Source: UBA9642 sp964545585
GTDB lineage: Archaea > Nanobdellota > Nanobdellia > Woesearchaeales > UBA9642
Direction: 5' to 3'
Assembly: GCA_964545585.1 (NCBI GenBank)
Contig: CAZJFT010000001.1
Span: 11,519-75,518 of the forward strand
Length of the DNA: 64,000 nt
Made by a program: the position numbers and the translations under genes. A model generated the notes under the pieces. That model was not told where the DNA came from. It was given only the letters and a program-made list of their open reading frames with translations, and searched no databases. Shown one piece after another: positions 41,180 through 48,889 of this stretch (positions within the stretch are counted from its first letter, which is position 1; every line of letters starts with the position of its first letter).

Positions 41180-42744
41180 TTCTCTTTCTTCTTCACAATC
41201 TTCTTTTTCCTTCCAGAAGTGTTGTTTGCCATCCATATTTTCCGCGATGCGTATTGTGCCGGATTTTTTATCTTTGGGCAAAATCCGTCTGGGTGGCAGA
41301 ATTGTGTGTCTATCATGTATCCTTTATTGTCGCAATTAGGGGGAGATAATTTCTCTTTTTGTGACTTATGATATCGTAGTTGTCCTTTGATGTATGTCTC
41401 GCGTAATTTGTCCGGAGAATTTCTTTCGTTCCATTTCAAAACATACTCCGCTATCCTTTCATGTGGCCAATTGCATGATGAAAGGAAGTTTATCAATATC
41501 AACAATGCACGCTTCTTGCCATCCTCTAACCCGGCAGATATGTGTTGTATGCATGGAGGGAAGTATTCTTCAGGGATTGCCTGCGCATTCTCTTCAATAT
41601 TAGAGTCTTTTTTATATTCTCTCTTATATGTCTCTTTCAATGAATCCTTCTTCTGTTTCTCCGTCTGGAAATCGAATGCTTTCTGGAATAATTGCTCTGC
41701 CTCTGAAGACTTGCACGATTCTCTTTCTAAGAAAGCGTAAGGTTTGAACTTCGAAGGCTCTGCTTCTGATTTCTCGAATTTCAATATTCTCTTTATGTCG
41801 AACGGCATCGAGACAAGGCCGGTCTTTTCATGAAGTGAATAAGGCATCCTGTAAAGGTGCCTTGAACTTATCAGTATCGTGTCTACTGCAACTATCTTTG
41901 AGAGGTCGAACTCTTTGCGAACAGAGTCGGAGCCGCACTTGCATATGCTCTTCTTGATAGGGTGTTTCTCCATAATCTTCTTGCATTTAGGGCATTGCAT
42001 GAACGGCTTATCTGCGTCCTCAAGAGAATTTTCACAATATGGACAGATATATTGTATCCTGTCCTTAGGCATCTCTTTTATTGAAGAATCACATTTATTG
42101 CACTTTATGACTATCATATCTTCTTTCTTTGTGCCTGTCTCTGATTCGAGTCGAGATATCGGAACAGACACTTTTCCAAAGCGTATCTTCTCTTCATCCA
42201 CAACAATAAGATTCTTATCGACATAATCGACTATATATGCCGCAATCCTTCTAGGTCCGTCAGGGAAAAGGTCCTTCACATCAAAATATTTACCGTCAAG
42301 ATAATATTGTTTTTTAGGGAATGCTTCAAACGGAACAGCGATATGGAAACCTTTTGAACCGGAGAATTTTACAGTCACTGAATCGATCCCGTGGTCCTTC
42401 AATGCTTTTATGAAAACGTAAGCTGCAAGCTTGCTGAACGTCCAGTAAGGACAGTCAATATCTAATATCAAATCCCATCCCTTGCGCAGATCATCTATCT
42501 CATTCTTTTTCAAATTAGGATTTATCTGCAACGGATTAGACCATAATTCCTCAGAGCAATGGAATGAAGTGGCCCCTTTCTTAGCAGACTCAAGAATATC
42601 ATTCTCATACATCAATGTGTCAGGACGCTTTCCGAATGATTCATTATAACGAACAGCAATCTCCTTATCCATAGCATACATTAGAAGAAGTTTCTGGACC
42701 TCTTTTCTCTTATAATATGATAATGTCTGATGGAGCTCAAGCAT
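41176..42744 (-). CDS. priSL: Fused DNA primase (PriS catalytic + PriL Fe-S domain)
   Basis: A single-chain archaeal primase of about 522 residues. N-terminal PriS part: LILDIDCPYW with catalytic D95 and D97, SGSKGFHIAVPF (about 128-139), and Cys-rich zinc sites (CNKCD ... CPYC; CPKCKK ... CKC, about 215-275). After a charged linker, the C-terminal part has the PriL Fe-S signature, four cysteines in PPCIQH, PPNCDN and FCHPDGFC. Most archaea encode PriS and PriL separately; fused forms are known in Nanoarchaeum and relatives. ATG 42744 is preferred over longer frames: TATATAAAC lies about 25 bases upstream and the protein then begins like PriS (MLELHQTLSYYKRKEVQKL). Makes primers for PolD. The stop codon lies in core S4 of the cassette array. 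Confidence 0.9.
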   Translation of the reverse strand: MLELHQTLSYYKRKEVQKLLLMYAMDKEIAVRYNESFGKRPDTLMYENDILESAKKGATSFHCSEELWSNPLQINPNLKKNEIDDLRKGWDLILDIDCPYWTFSKLAAYVFIKALKDHGIDSVTVKFSGSKGFHIAVPFEAFPKKQYYLDGKYFDVKDLFPDGPRRIAAYIVDYVDKNLIVVDEEKIRFGKVSVPISRLESETGTKKEDMIVIKCNKCDSSIKEMPKDRIQYICPYCENSLEDADKPFMQCPKCKKIMEKHPIKKSICKCGSDSVRKEFDLSKIVAVDTILISSRHLYRMPYSLHEKTGLVSMPFDIKRILKFEKSEAEPSKFKPYAFLERESCKSSEAEQLFQKAFDFQTEKQKKDSLKETYKREYKKDSNIEENAQAIPEEYFPPCIQHISAGLEDGKKRALLILINFLSSCNWPHERIAEYVLKWNERNSPDKLRETYIKGQLRYHKSQKEKLSPPNCDNKGYMIDTQFCHPDGFCPKIKNPAQYASRKIWMANNTSGRKKKIVKKKEN

Positions 42745-42790
42745 GAAGGATGAGAATAAGACTGCGTTTATATAGGTTTTTGTAGAATGT

Positions 42791-43189
42791 CTAGTGCTTG
42801 CACTCAACAGCATTATGCTCCGCAGTGTTTCTCTTCATACAATTCTCGCACACTCCAGTGACGTCTATCTGGAAGTGGCATATAGTGCCTTTTATGCTTT
42901 TCTTTATTGTGCCTATGTCTTTTATTTCTATATGGGCACGTTTCCCGCATATCTGGCATGTATAATGTGAATGGCTGCTTGAACTGTTTGAGTATATATT
43001 GCGGCCGTCGCAGATGTATGAATGCAATTGCCTATTTTTTGCTTTTTCTTTCAGGAAACGGTATATCGTGGCTATGCCTATCCCATTATTCTTCATCCGG
43101 GAATATAGCTCCTCTGCTGTGAAGAACCCCTTTATCTTATTGATCTCTTTTTCTAATATCTCCTTCTGTCTAGTGTTGCGTGACTTCAT
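42791..43189 (-). CDS. Fur-family metal-responsive regulator (Zur/Fur-like)
   Basis: A 132-residue protein. The N-terminal winged helix (TRQKEILEKEINKIKGFFTA ... IATIYRFLKEKAKN) and C-terminal dimer domain with two CxxC pairs (CQICGK, CENCMK) for structural zinc, plus HSHYTC, fit the Fur superfamily. Divergently transcribed from a ZIP metal transporter with a palindromic operator between, so Zur-like zinc control is most likely. The next gene downstream is priSL, with its own promoter inside the end of this gene. Confidence 0.88.
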   Translation of the reverse strand: MKSRNTRQKEILEKEINKIKGFFTAEELYSRMKNNGIGIATIYRFLKEKAKNRQLHSYICDGRNIYSNSSSSHSHYTCQICGKRAHIEIKDIGTIKKSIKGTICHFQIDVTGVCENCMKRNTAEHNAVECKH

Positions 43190-43200
43190 GCAAAAAAACC

Positions 43201-43223
43201 TTATTGATAATCGAAATCAATAA
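43201..43223. promoter_or_regulatory. Fur-family operator between regulator and ZIP genes
   Basis: TTATTGAT, seven bases (AATCGAA), ATCAATAA: perfect 8-bp arms. It lies 12 bases upstream of the regulator start and just upstream of the TATA box (about 43224-43232) of the ZIP gene, so one site could control both genes. Confidence 0.6.
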
Positions 43224-43254
43224 CATATTTAAATAAGTTGCGATTCTTAAGAGA

Positions 43255-44025
43255 ATGGACACTACAACAATAATCTACGGGATATCAAGCGTAATAATAG
43301 TCAGCATCCTATCATTGATAGGGGTGATAATATTCTTCCTGAAAGAATCAAAGATACGCAAAATACTTTTATACATAGTCAGCTTCGCAGTAGGCGTATT
43401 TTTAGGAGACATATTCATACATCTCCTGCCGGAAGCATTCGAGGAATACGAGGCGACACAGACGGCAATATACATATTATCAGGAATAGTATTCTCATTC
43501 ATAATAGAAAAGATAATACACTGGAAACACAGGCACGTACATAAGAAAGACGAAGAACACACGCACCATCCGCATGCGTTTGCGGTAATGAACCTGTTCG
43601 GCGATGCATTCCATAATTTCATAGACGGGATAATAATAGCGACAAGCTACGTGATAAGCATCCCTGTAGGGATTGCGACAACAATAGCGGTCATATTCCA
43701 CGAGATACCGCAAGAGATAGGAGACTTCGGAATACTGCTTGCAGGAGGATTCTCAAAAGCGAAAGCAATAATGCTCAATCTGCTCGTCTCAGTCACAGCA
43801 ATAATCGGAACAATAGTAGGGTTCATACTTATCAGCGCAGAAGGAGTGCTTGCATTCTTGATGCCCTTCTCTGCAGGAACATTAATCTATATAGTTGCAG
43901 CAAACCTAATACCTCAACTACATAAGAGTGCGCATGAAGAAAATAGCCTAAAGATAAGCATCCTGCAAGTTGTCATGATACTCCTAGGTATAGCGGCAAT
44001 GTTCGCATTGACATTGATAGAATGA
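43255..44025 (+). CDS. ZIP-family divalent metal transporter
   Basis: A 256-residue membrane protein with about eight helices. Metal-site motifs HNFIDG (H120, N121, D124) in helix 4 and HEIPQE (H149, E150, E154) in helix 5 are intact. A His-rich loop (KHRHVHKKDEEHTHHPH, about 91-107) lies between helices 3 and 4. Imports zinc or another divalent metal. Start ATG 43255 is leaderless relative to the TATA box. Probably controlled by the divergent Fur-family regulator. Confidence 0.93.
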   Translation: MDTTTIIYGISSVIIVSILSLIGVIIFFLKESKIRKILLYIVSFAVGVFLGDIFIHLLPEAFEEYEATQTAIYILSGIVFSFIIEKIIHWKHRHVHKKDEEHTHHPHAFAVMNLFGDAFHNFIDGIIIATSYVISIPVGIATTIAVIFHEIPQEIGDFGILLAGGFSKAKAIMLNLLVSVTAIIGTIVGFILISAEGVLAFLMPFSAGTLIYIVAANLIPQLHKSAHEENSLKISILQVVMILLGIAAMFALTLIE

Positions 44026-44054
44026 ATAAGAATAATGTGTTGAGAAAAATAATC

Positions 44055-44957
44055 TTACATCGTTTCTAGTCTTCTTATCCTTTCATCTATTGGCGGATGT
44101 GTCGAGAACATGTTCGAGAATGAGCCTTTCTTGAATGGGTTGCTGAAGAATAGATGAGCAGTGGCTTTTGTAGCGATTTTTGTATCCTGAACAGAATCCT
44201 TCTTTATCTTCTTCAATGCATCCGCAAGCCCCTGAGGATGCCTGCTGAGTATTGCACCAGTCGCATCTGCAGCATACTCTCTCCTCCTGGAAATAGCCAG
44301 CTTTATCAATTCAGCAATAAGTGGCGCAAGAATCGCCAACACTATACCTACAACCAATATCACTGCATTCCCTTTCCCGCCATTATCATTGTTTCCGCCG
44401 CCAAACCACATGCTCCTTATGAAAAGGTCACTAAGCAATGCTATTAGTCCGACAAGTATTACTGTCACAGTCATCAATCGCATATCATAGTTCTTCACAT
44501 GCGCCATCTCATGCGCAATCACGCCTTCAAGCTCTACCCTGTTCAATTTCTTCAATGCGCCTTCTGTGACTGCGATGCTTGCATGTTCAGGATCTCTTCC
44601 TGTTGCAAAAGCATTTATTGATTGGTCCGGTATGACATAAATATTGGGCGTCGGAACTTGAGCGGCTATGGCAAGACCCTCAACACTATTTATATAATGC
44701 GCGTGCTCTTTCCTGTTTGCAGGCCTTGCATTACTTATCTGCAACGCGGCCTTATCACCCCAGAAATAACTGGCGAGCGCCATGACTATAGATATAATGA
44801 ATGCTATGAACATGAAACTAATTATTATCGTAGGACTCCCCTGCCCATACCATAAACCTATTACATATGCTAATCCTATAAGGACCGCGGCAAACAAGAA
44901 CATCAATAAGTAGCTCTTGAACTTATTCTTTGCAGCCTCATCAAATGCATTAGCCAT
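44055..44957 (-). CDS. htpX: HtpX-type membrane metalloprotease (M48)
   Basis: A 300-residue protease. HEMAH motif at 149-153, third zinc ligand in RRREYAADATG (about residue 230), two N-terminal membrane helices (about 15-35, 43-65) and two more around 163-182 and 200-225. Ends THPPIDERIRRLE as in the family. Degrades damaged membrane proteins. Lies directly downstream of lemA (38 bases), a common pairing. Confidence 0.94.
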   Translation of the reverse strand: MANAFDEAAKNKFKSYLLMFLFAAVLIGLAYVIGLWYGQGSPTIIISFMFIAFIISIVMALASYFWGDKAALQISNARPANRKEHAHYINSVEGLAIAAQVPTPNIYVIPDQSINAFATGRDPEHASIAVTEGALKKLNRVELEGVIAHEMAHVKNYDMRLMTVTVILVGLIALLSDLFIRSMWFGGGNNDNGGKGNAVILVVGIVLAILAPLIAELIKLAISRRREYAADATGAILSRHPQGLADALKKIKKDSVQDTKIATKATAHLFFSNPFKKGSFSNMFSTHPPIDERIRRLETM

Positions 44958-44995
44958 AAGACATCACCATTCAAATACAAAAAAAAACAAAAAAA

Positions 44996-45547
44996 TCACT
45001 CAAATCCTACCTTCACATTCTCTCTTTCTGCACCTTCAGTCTTGAAGAAGTCTCTCTGCTTGAAATTGAACATGCCAGCAACAATGCTTCCAGGGAATTG
45101 CTGAGTGCCGTTATTGTATGAAAGCACGGAATCATTATATGCCTGCCTAGCATAAGCAATCTTGCTCTCTGTGCCTGAAAGCTCTTCCTGCAACATCCTG
45201 AAATTCTCGCTCGCCTCAAGCTTAGGATATGCCTCAGCAACAGCAAACAGGCTCTTCAGAGTCTCAGACAACATATTGTTAGCCTTGGCCTTTTCAGGAA
45301 CGGTCTTCGCTTCCATCAATGCAGTCCTTGCCTTTGTGACTTCAGTGAATACCTTACGCTCATGCTTAGCATAGCCCTTCACTGTCTCAACAAGATTCGG
45401 TATCAAATCATACCTTCTCTTCAATTGGACATCTATCTGTGCCCAAGCGTTATCTATCCTGTTCCTTAGAACAACGAACCGATTATACATGACTATCAGT
45501 ATAAATACAATTACTACCACTACACCAGTAATTATCCATCCTATCAT
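44996..45547 (-). CDS. lemA: LemA-family membrane protein
   Basis: A 183-residue protein: one N-terminal membrane helix (about 2-22) then the LemA helical bundle (NRIDNAWAQIDVQLKRRYDL, IPNLVETVKGYAKHERKVF, AEAYPKLEASENFRMLQEEL, YNDSVLSYNNGTQQFPGSIV). Molecular role unclear in general; often beside htpX as here, suggesting a joint envelope-quality role. Confidence 0.92.
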   Translation of the reverse strand: MIGWIITGVVVVIVFILIVMYNRFVVLRNRIDNAWAQIDVQLKRRYDLIPNLVETVKGYAKHERKVFTEVTKARTALMEAKTVPEKAKANNMLSETLKSLFAVAEAYPKLEASENFRMLQEELSGTESKIAYARQAYNDSVLSYNNGTQQFPGSIVAGMFNFKQRDFFKTEGAERENVKVGFE

Positions 45548-45669
45548 GGTCTCACCTATGACATGAAAGGGGTGTTTTTTATAAATTTTCTGGAAACAAC
45601 TTAAAGAAAAATTTATAAATATGTATATTTTATCCTCTATAAATCAACTAAATTGGAGGGTGATTTAAA

Positions 45670-46032
45670 ATGGCAAAAGGATCTACGGATTTATTAGCAA
45701 AAGTAGGAAGTTGGGCATTTATAATCGGTGTTATAATTGCTTTGATAGTAGGAATATTTTCGGATGCAAACAACGGCGTGACTACATCAGTATTGATCGT
45801 GCTTGGATTGATAGTCGGATTCCTAAACGTTACAGGAAGGGAAACAACACCATTCTTGCTAGCGACAGTGTCTTTGGTAATAGTTGCAAGCTTCGGAAGC
45901 CAGACATTAGGGGACGTTGCGATGGTAGGCTCATTCCTTCAAGGAACATTGGGCGCATTGATGACATTCGTCATCCCAGCAACAATCATAGTGGCTTTGA
46001 AAGCAATCTATGCATTGGCACATGACGAGTGA
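45670..46032 (+). CDS. Small four-helix membrane protein
   Basis: A 120-residue protein with four hydrophobic helices (about 12-32, 40-56, 62-78, 85-112). GGAGGGTG lies 9-16 bases before ATG 45670, a strong ribosome-binding site. An upstream TATA box (ATTTATAAATATG, about 45610-45622) suggests good expression. No known motif. Confidence 0.75.
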   Translation: MAKGSTDLLAKVGSWAFIIGVIIALIVGIFSDANNGVTTSVLIVLGLIVGFLNVTGRETTPFLLATVSLVIVASFGSQTLGDVAMVGSFLQGTLGALMTFVIPATIIVALKAIYALAHDE

Positions 46033-46113
46033 AATCGTCAATTTTTATTTTCTTTTTTTAATTCTTCTTCAAAAAAAACAATATTTATAATATAGGAGAT
46101 ATAATTATACTCC

Positions 46114-46356
46114 ATGAAACCAATCATAAAGGCCGTAAGCTTCGGGATTTTGATTTTTATTGCGTTGACAGGCGTTTTACTAATACTGATAAAGACGAGC
46201 ATGCCTGTGAATATTTCTTGTGTTGTTGTTGCAGATAACTATCTCAGCTGCGATTATTCCAGGTGGGAGTTTTTTAGGGTAATATATAATGCTGCAATAA
46301 TAACTGTCGCTGTGCTAGCAAGCATATTATATTGGAAGAAGCTGACACGCAATTAA
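46114..46356 (+). CDS. Small two-helix membrane protein
   Basis: An 80-residue protein with two membrane helices (about 8-28 and 56-72) around a short loop containing two cysteines (ISCVVVADNYLSCDYSR). TATA-like ATATTTATAATAT lies 25-30 bases upstream. Unknown function. Confidence 0.65.
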   Translation: MKPIIKAVSFGILIFIALTGVLLILIKTSMPVNISCVVVADNYLSCDYSRWEFFRVIYNAAIITVAVLASILYWKKLTRN

Positions 46357-46414
46357 AAAAAAAAAATAGAATAAAAAAAGAGGATGAACCTCTTAGAAAA
46401 AAATCAAGAAAAGC

Positions 46415-46657
46415 TTATTTTCTCTTCTTCTTCCTGCCGCCTCGAGCCATCTTTGCTCTTGAGACGTTTCCTTTCTTATCTACGAAATATAAGTAGCCCT
46501 TCTCTTTCTTTACGCCAACTTTAGCTACTTTCTTTGAGCCCTTCTTTGCTTTTCCGCCGCCCCTAGCCATAGTAGCAGCTGATATGTCTCCCTGTTTATC
46601 TACGAAATACAGGAATCCTTTCTGTTTCTTTACTCCGACTTTTGCAACTGTTTCCAT
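46415..46657 (-). CDS. Basic protein made of two tandem repeats
   Basis: An 80-residue, very basic protein with two copies of one module: VAKVGVKK-Q/E-KG-F/Y-LYFVDK followed by G-x-x-S-x-A-x-MARGG and Lys-rich linkers. Start ATG 46657 (METVAKVG), preceded by GGGGTG; an in-frame GTG is slightly upstream. The KGYLYFVDKKGNVSRAKM unit looks like a short beta hairpin. The charge suggests nucleic acid binding. Function unknown. Confidence 0.75.
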   Translation of the reverse strand: METVAKVGVKKQKGFLYFVDKQGDISAATMARGGGKAKKGSKKVAKVGVKKEKGYLYFVDKKGNVSRAKMARGGRKKKRK

Positions 46658-46795
46658 ATTAGTCACCCCAACTCATACGAGTTATAATCTGTCCTGGAGA
46701 ACCTAGTTTATAAAGTTTATTATTTTTCAGTCGGAGAAATGATGTTTATAGACGAGAAAATGCATACTATAAATTAAGGTATTTTTTCGTCGGAG

Positions 46796-47575
46796 TCAAT
46801 TCTTTTGCTCGAGTGAAATACTGTAGAAAAGCGCGAAAATACATCCTATGATGAACGCTATTATGAAAAGCCACCCCATCCCCACATAATTTGCAGACGA
46901 CAAGACCAATCCTGCAAAGATTACGATTGTTATGAAAACAAGCACATATAATGTCCTGGAAAAATAGAACAGGCCGAGTCCATCAGATCCTGAATCCATC
47001 TTAGAGGGCATATCTATCTTCGGTATTGGAAGTATTGAATATATCGCCAGCAGAAGATTGACTATTATCATCGATAACACCGCCTCATTCCTTCCTGTGG
47101 CGAAAAATATGGGACCCAGTATAAGTATCAAAATCACATGCGATATCGGCCCAGCCAACGCAACTCTAGCTATATCTTTGAGATTAAGACCATACCTAAA
47201 CTTTCCAAGTCTTAGACGCGGCACCTGCTCTATCATCACCGCTCCAGGCAATACAAATGCCAGATATCCGAAAGAGAGGAATGCTAAGAACACTGTGAAC
47301 AGCAACCCGTTGAGCCAAAAGCTGTACGTCGCCTTATACCCTAATTTTATTGCGGCCAGCTTCTGTAAAGATACGTGGACATACATGCATAATAAGACGA
47401 CGACTGTCGCAAACAACAGATTAACTAATCCTACAGGCACGTCTACTGTTTCTCCCGTCCCCCACTTCCTGAAAGATAATGCGAACCCGAAAGCTAGCGA
47501 TGTCCAGAACAATTGAGAAAGCTCCGACCTAGAAAAATTGAAGTTCTCCTTTACCGAATGCCAATAGCCATACAT
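46796..47575 (-). CDS. Site-2-protease-like membrane protein lacking the zinc motif
   Basis: A 259-residue protein with six or more membrane helices. The plan follows M50 proteases: a helix where HExxH would be (YVHVSLQKLAA, about 66-75, reading HVSLQ), then ALAGPISHVILIL (about 138-150), and LPIPKIDMPSKMDSGSDG in the place of the second metal motif. Without the Glu and second His it is probably not an active zinc protease and may be a pseudoenzyme. Confidence 0.68.
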   Translation of the reverse strand: MYGYWHSVKENFNFSRSELSQLFWTSLAFGFALSFRKWGTGETVDVPVGLVNLLFATVVVLLCMYVHVSLQKLAAIKLGYKATYSFWLNGLLFTVFLAFLSFGYLAFVLPGAVMIEQVPRLRLGKFRYGLNLKDIARVALAGPISHVILILILGPIFFATGRNEAVLSMIIVNLLLAIYSILPIPKIDMPSKMDSGSDGLGLFYFSRTLYVLVFITIVIFAGLVLSSANYVGMGWLFIIAFIIGCIFALFYSISLEQKN

Positions 47576-47610
47576 ACAGCAATCTTTAGGACATGATTAT
47601 TTAAATTTTC

Positions 47611-48144
47611 TCATAATCTTAAGACATTCAACAATGAATTGAGCACGGATCTCGATTTCATCCTCAAAGGATCTTTCGCGAGGCTGAATGAGTCTGTCTT
47701 CAGGCGATACTTTCTTGCGATGACGGCATTCTGGAACATCCTCCCTAAAGTCCGTATCCTGTTCTTCTCAAGGAGATTATTGAATGAGAAAACTACACGA
47801 ATGCCTCTTTCCCTACATAATTTTGCATGCACCTGGTTGAGTGCAGTCCTCTTATAATGGAAAGAGTCTTTCCTATCGAAAAGCTCAGCATTGATTATAT
47901 AGTCGACCTTAGACTCGAAGAACTGCCTCTCTGCCGGCGCAAACACATAATCAAAATTCTTTCTTGCAACACTGATATGGTTTGTTGTCGAGACAAGGAA
48001 TGCAGTCTTTATCCGTATCTTGTCAGAAGAATATTTGTATTTGATGTTTTTAGAAAGGAACACCACCTCTTCATATCCTAAACATGCTGCCATCTCAATG
48101 AATTCTTCCTCATTCTCCTCCGGCATCACCACATCAAACATCAT
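47611..48144 (-). CDS. rnp3: RNase P protein Rpp30 (Rnp3)
   Basis: A 177-residue protein with the p30 signatures: MFDVVMPEE start, VDYIINAELFDRKDSFHYKR, LNQVHAKLCRERGIRVVFSF, then a C-terminal basic helix set. It has the TIM-barrel fold of PHP enzymes but serves as an RNase P subunit in 5' maturation of tRNA. About 35 residues shorter than many archaeal Rpp30. The RNase P RNA gene is not in the window. Confidence 0.87.
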   Translation of the reverse strand: MMFDVVMPEENEEEFIEMAACLGYEEVVFLSKNIKYKYSSDKIRIKTAFLVSTTNHISVARKNFDYVFAPAERQFFESKVDYIINAELFDRKDSFHYKRTALNQVHAKLCRERGIRVVFSFNNLLEKNRIRTLGRMFQNAVIARKYRLKTDSFSLAKDPLRMKSRSVLNSLLNVLRL

Positions 48145-48201
48145 TCTAGAATATGATTCAATTTTAAAAATGTTTATATAGGGGGCAGCATACCTTGAAT
48201 T

Positions 48202-48879
48202 ATGGAAGAAAGAGTTCAGAAGATAATGGCTAATTCAGGATACTGCTCCAGAAGGCATGCTGAGGAGCTCATATCAAAAGGAAAAGTATTCGTCAACGGA
48301 AAGAAGATCAAGCTCGGCGATAAGGCAGATGCAGAAAAGGACGAGATAATGGCGAACGATGAAGTCATACGTAAAGAAAAACCTATATATATAATGCTCA
48401 ACAAGCCGAAACATTACGAGGTGAGCATGGCTCCGGACACAAAGAATGTGTTTGCACTCGTGGGCCTGCCTCAGAGAATCATAGCGGTAGGAAGGCTTGA
48501 CAAGAACACGACAGGACTGCTTCTTTTGACTAATGATGGCGACTTCGCTAACAAGATAACACATCCGCGATACGAGAAAGAGAAGACATATTATGTAAAA
48601 CTCGATAAGAGAATTGAAGAGAAGGATATTAAAAAACTTGAGCAAGGAGTGAACCTACAGGATGGATGGATAAAGGCAAAAGTGAAAGTCTATCAGAAAG
48701 ACCAGATAGAGATAACTATACATGAAGGCAAGAAGCACATAATAAAAAGGCTGTTGTTCAAGCTAGGATACTTCGTCAAGGAGCTTGCACGCGTGAAGAT
48801 AGGAAATTTAAGGATGGATGTCAAGATAGGCAAATGGAGATACTTGACGAAGAAAGAAGTAGATGATTTGATGAGATGA
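48202..48879 (+). CDS. RsuA/RluB-family pseudouridine synthase
   Basis: A 225-residue enzyme. An N-terminal S4 RNA-binding domain (RVQKIMANSGYCSRRHAEEL, 4-50) precedes the catalytic domain with GRLDKNTTGLLLLTNDGDF containing the catalytic Asp (about residue 99). Ends with GKKHIIKRLLFKLGY, the version of the usual GxxHQIRRM box. Isomerises uridine in rRNA. This is a bacterial-type family, so likely transferred into the lineage. A TATA-like TTTATATAG (about 48173-48181) lies upstream. Confidence 0.9.
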   Translation: MEERVQKIMANSGYCSRRHAEELISKGKVFVNGKKIKLGDKADAEKDEIMANDEVIRKEKPIYIMLNKPKHYEVSMAPDTKNVFALVGLPQRIIAVGRLDKNTTGLLLLTNDGDFANKITHPRYEKEKTYYVKLDKRIEEKDIKKLEQGVNLQDGWIKAKVKVYQKDQIEITIHEGKKHIIKRLLFKLGYFVKELARVKIGNLRMDVKIGKWRYLTKKEVDDLMR

Positions 48880-48889
48880 TGCACAAATC

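Larger units (their letters stand above)
38883..41180. mobile_element. Candidate Xer/integron-like gene-cassette array
   Basis: Four small genes (39016-39267, 39442-40254, 40457-40747, 40887-41099) and one gene-less unit are packed in a row. Each is enclosed by a private perfect inverted repeat: 11 bp (38891/38907), 12 bp (38965/39259), 15 bp (39415/40317), 15 bp (40395/40751) and 12 bp (40830/41102). Spacers between units hold a small hairpin, usually with a TTC loop, and then the core TAAC-N4/5-ATTAG followed by about TTTCAA. The repeat sequence differs for each gene while the architecture is constant. The last core (41160-41179) overlaps the stop codon of the primase gene. Adjacent xerA and toxin-antitoxin genes complete the picture. 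Architecture is seen directly; mobility and the role of XerA are inferred. Confidence 0.6.

Noticed and set aside
41077..41349. A plus-strand 90-residue frame across the array end and primase tail
   Set aside because: It runs through the inverted repeat, hairpin and core and is antisense to priSL; no promoter or ribosome-binding site.
46690..46795. A second sRNA suggested by ATGATG and a repeated GTCGGAG
   Set aside because: No D box, guide spacing or closing stem could be found; it is probably promoter and leader DNA of the two flanking minus-strand genes.
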